The notes under the pieces are model-generated. The model was given only the letters and a program-made list of their open reading frames with translations. It did no database searches and was not told the origin of the DNA. A DNA stretch of 64,000 nt from Yponomeuta sedellus (Eukaryota > Arthropoda > Insecta > Lepidoptera > Yponomeutidae), in contig OW203736.1 of NCBI GenBank assembly GCA_934045075.1, positions 9,129,109-9,193,108 on the forward strand. Direction: 5' to 3'. Positions within the stretch are counted from its first letter, which is position 1. Each line of letters begins with the position of its first letter. Shown piece after piece: positions 62,645 to 64,000 of this stretch. A program made the translations under genes and the position numbers.

Positions 62645-63473
62645 TAGAGTGGCGCGCAAGCAACACGTCTTTTGATATACAGAGTGAGCAGAAAAATGCG
62701 TGACGACAGTGATTTTAATATTCAGTTCTGCGAGATAATCGAACAATTTCCAGCTCTACGACTTTACTACTTGTTCAAGATAGAATATGGAGGAAAATAG
62801 GATAAAAAGTTGGTGAAACAGGTAAGTACTTTATTATTATGTCTATTTTGAAATAGAACAGGAGATCGAGTTGTCATATACGAGATTGAGGGGTATAAAG
62901 GCAAAGGCGAATTAGTCAAAGTAAAATGATTTCGAGAAAATTGTCTATTTGTGTTTTGGGTGTTTGGTTACTGTGGTGTTTGGAAACTGTTTCAAGGAAA
63001 CATTTCTAGGTTAAGTAAGATGCCTGGTAGTAATTTGACTCAACAATATGTACTTTATGAGCGACTAGGGTTGCCGGGCGTCCGGCTAAAGCCGGACTTA
63101 GGGCGATTGTGCACTACAAGGACTTGTACTGTCCGCCAGTCCGATTTTTTGCGGTCCGATATGACACGCCATATAATATATATAATAGTTTGTGCACTAT
63201 ACGTAATTTTACCGTCCGACATTTTACTTTTCCCCATTCCGGAACGGGTTTTTCCGGTCCGAAATGACAGCAATGAAAAACGTGTTTATGCTTTTGCACT
63301 ACGTCCGTTTTCATGAGCGGGCGGGGCGGCCGCGGGGAAGCAGTGTGCGCGTGTCGCACACACAGGACTTTGTGCGTTTCGTTGACCCTTCACTACTGGC
63401 CGCTAATATTTTTCTCTTATTTACGTTAGTGTTTTGTTTTTGTTGGGTTTAAAATGTCATATCGCTGAAAAAA
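62645..63473. other. No gene recognised; GC-rich CCGG-rich patch
   Basis: Positions 63065-63265 hold repeated GTCCGGC, CCGGAC and GGTCCGA motifs in both orientations, as in the ends of a small DNA transposon, but borders are unclear. The rest has no supported coding content. Confidence 0.4.
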
Positions 63474-64000
63474 TGGAACTCACTCGTGAAAATATTCGTG
63501 CTCTGATTTATTACGATTTTCGACGTGGTTTAACGCAACAGCAGTGCGTAGATCAACTTCGACTTTTGGTGGTGAAGCTCCATCAAAAACGACTGTTTAA
63601 TCGCGGGCGAAGTAAGCTCACGGACGAAGTTAAAGAAGGTCGCCCGAAATCGGTGGTTGTGCCACAAAATATTGAAGCTGTGCGATAACTAATAATAATG
63701 CAAGACCGCCATGTTACGTATCGCGAGATAGAGGCTATTCCGGGCATATGGCTGTATGACGAGCATTCATAGGATATTACATGAACATTTGTCTGTAAAA
63801 AAAAATTGTTCGCGTTGGATCCCGCACAACTTAACTCAGGATCAAAAAGATGCTCGCGTCGAATGGTGCAAGAAAACCTTAAAAAAATTCAACGGAGGCG
63901 ACTCAAAATCTGTTTATAATACCTACACAGGTGACGAATCCTGGATCTACGCGTACGATCCCGAAACTAAACAACAATCAATTACAGTTTGGGTGTTTCA
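63474..64000 (+). pseudogene. mariner-family transposase N-terminus (mariner-2), runs off right edge
   Basis: ATG at 63474: MELTRENIRALIYYDFRRGL, TQQQCVDQL, then small deletions and shifts. The remaining parts read FNRGRSKLTDEVKEGRPKSV, MQDRHVTYREIEA and, in another frame, SRWIPHNLTQDQKDARVEW. Near the edge comes YTGDESWIYAYDPETKQQS, with the first catalytic Asp. It is a different mariner lineage from that in H2 (MELTREN start and DESWIYAYDPETKQ are shared by a well-known insect group). Several frameshifts show it is inactive. Catalytic positions two and three lie beyond the window. Confidence 0.88.

Noticed and set aside
63065..63265. Defined MITE with CCGG-rich ends
   Set aside because: Motifs occur in both orientations but I could not find paired ends or a target duplication.

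Overview
This window comes from an animal nuclear genome, most likely an insect and probably a moth or butterfly. It is AT-rich, and its coding remnants belong to insect transposon families: Jockey-type LINEs, Ty1/copia, Ty3/gypsy and BEL/Pao LTR elements, piggyBac, mariner, PIF/Harbinger, hAT and a CACTA-like element. It also carries tRNA-derived SINEs and a short repeat of a kind I associate with Lepidoptera. I recognised no ordinary host gene. Nearly all coding capacity belongs to mobile elements, most of them broken by frameshifts, stops, deletions and nested insertions. The species call is inference; no search was run.

Layout, left to right. 1-1.1 kb: end of a Harbinger element (H1). 1.7-3.7 kb: piggyBac-1 remnant (minus). 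3.97-6.79 kb: 5'-truncated Jockey-1 (minus) with target duplication. 7.2-8.6 kb: palindromes and inverted repeats. 8.6-13.7 kb: piggyBac-2, split by a TA-flanked MITE, a SINE, Jockey-2 and a second SINE-like unit. 14.0-15.0 kb: integrase fragments of a Ginger/KRBA2-like type. 15.6-16.8 kb: ISL2EU-like transposase split by a conserved short repeat. 17.5-21.2 kb: a repeated unidentified segment, a copia LTR plus gag, and gypsy integrase and gag remnants. 21.235-25.558 kb: complete Harbinger H2 with target duplication and a mariner nested inside. 25.8-28.1 kb: hAT N-terminus next to a DUF7869-type protein. 28.5-30.0 kb: a second Harbinger lineage (H4). 30.610-35.019 kb: copia-2 with identical LTRs. 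35.286-40.537 kb: two Jockey-3 insertions at one target. 42.3-50.1 kb: Harbinger H3, split by a CACTA-like element (43.311-49.708 kb) that carries a DUF4806-type gene. 50.343-62.636 kb: hAT-2 containing two BEL/Pao elements. 63.47 kb to the end: start of a second mariner.

Insertion order can often be read from target duplications. The CACTA-like element interrupts H3 exon 1, and BEL-1 and BEL-2 interrupt hAT-2. A mariner sits in H2, and Jockey-2, a MITE and SINEs sit in piggyBac-2. Three results stand out. Harbinger copies H1-H3 share an antisense arrangement in which the transposase and MADF/BESS genes are interlocked through each other's introns. The CACTA-like element has defined ends and a five-exon accessory gene. 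At least ten near-perfect inverted repeats with very short spacers lie across unrelated elements, which suggests a local fold-back or template-switch process.
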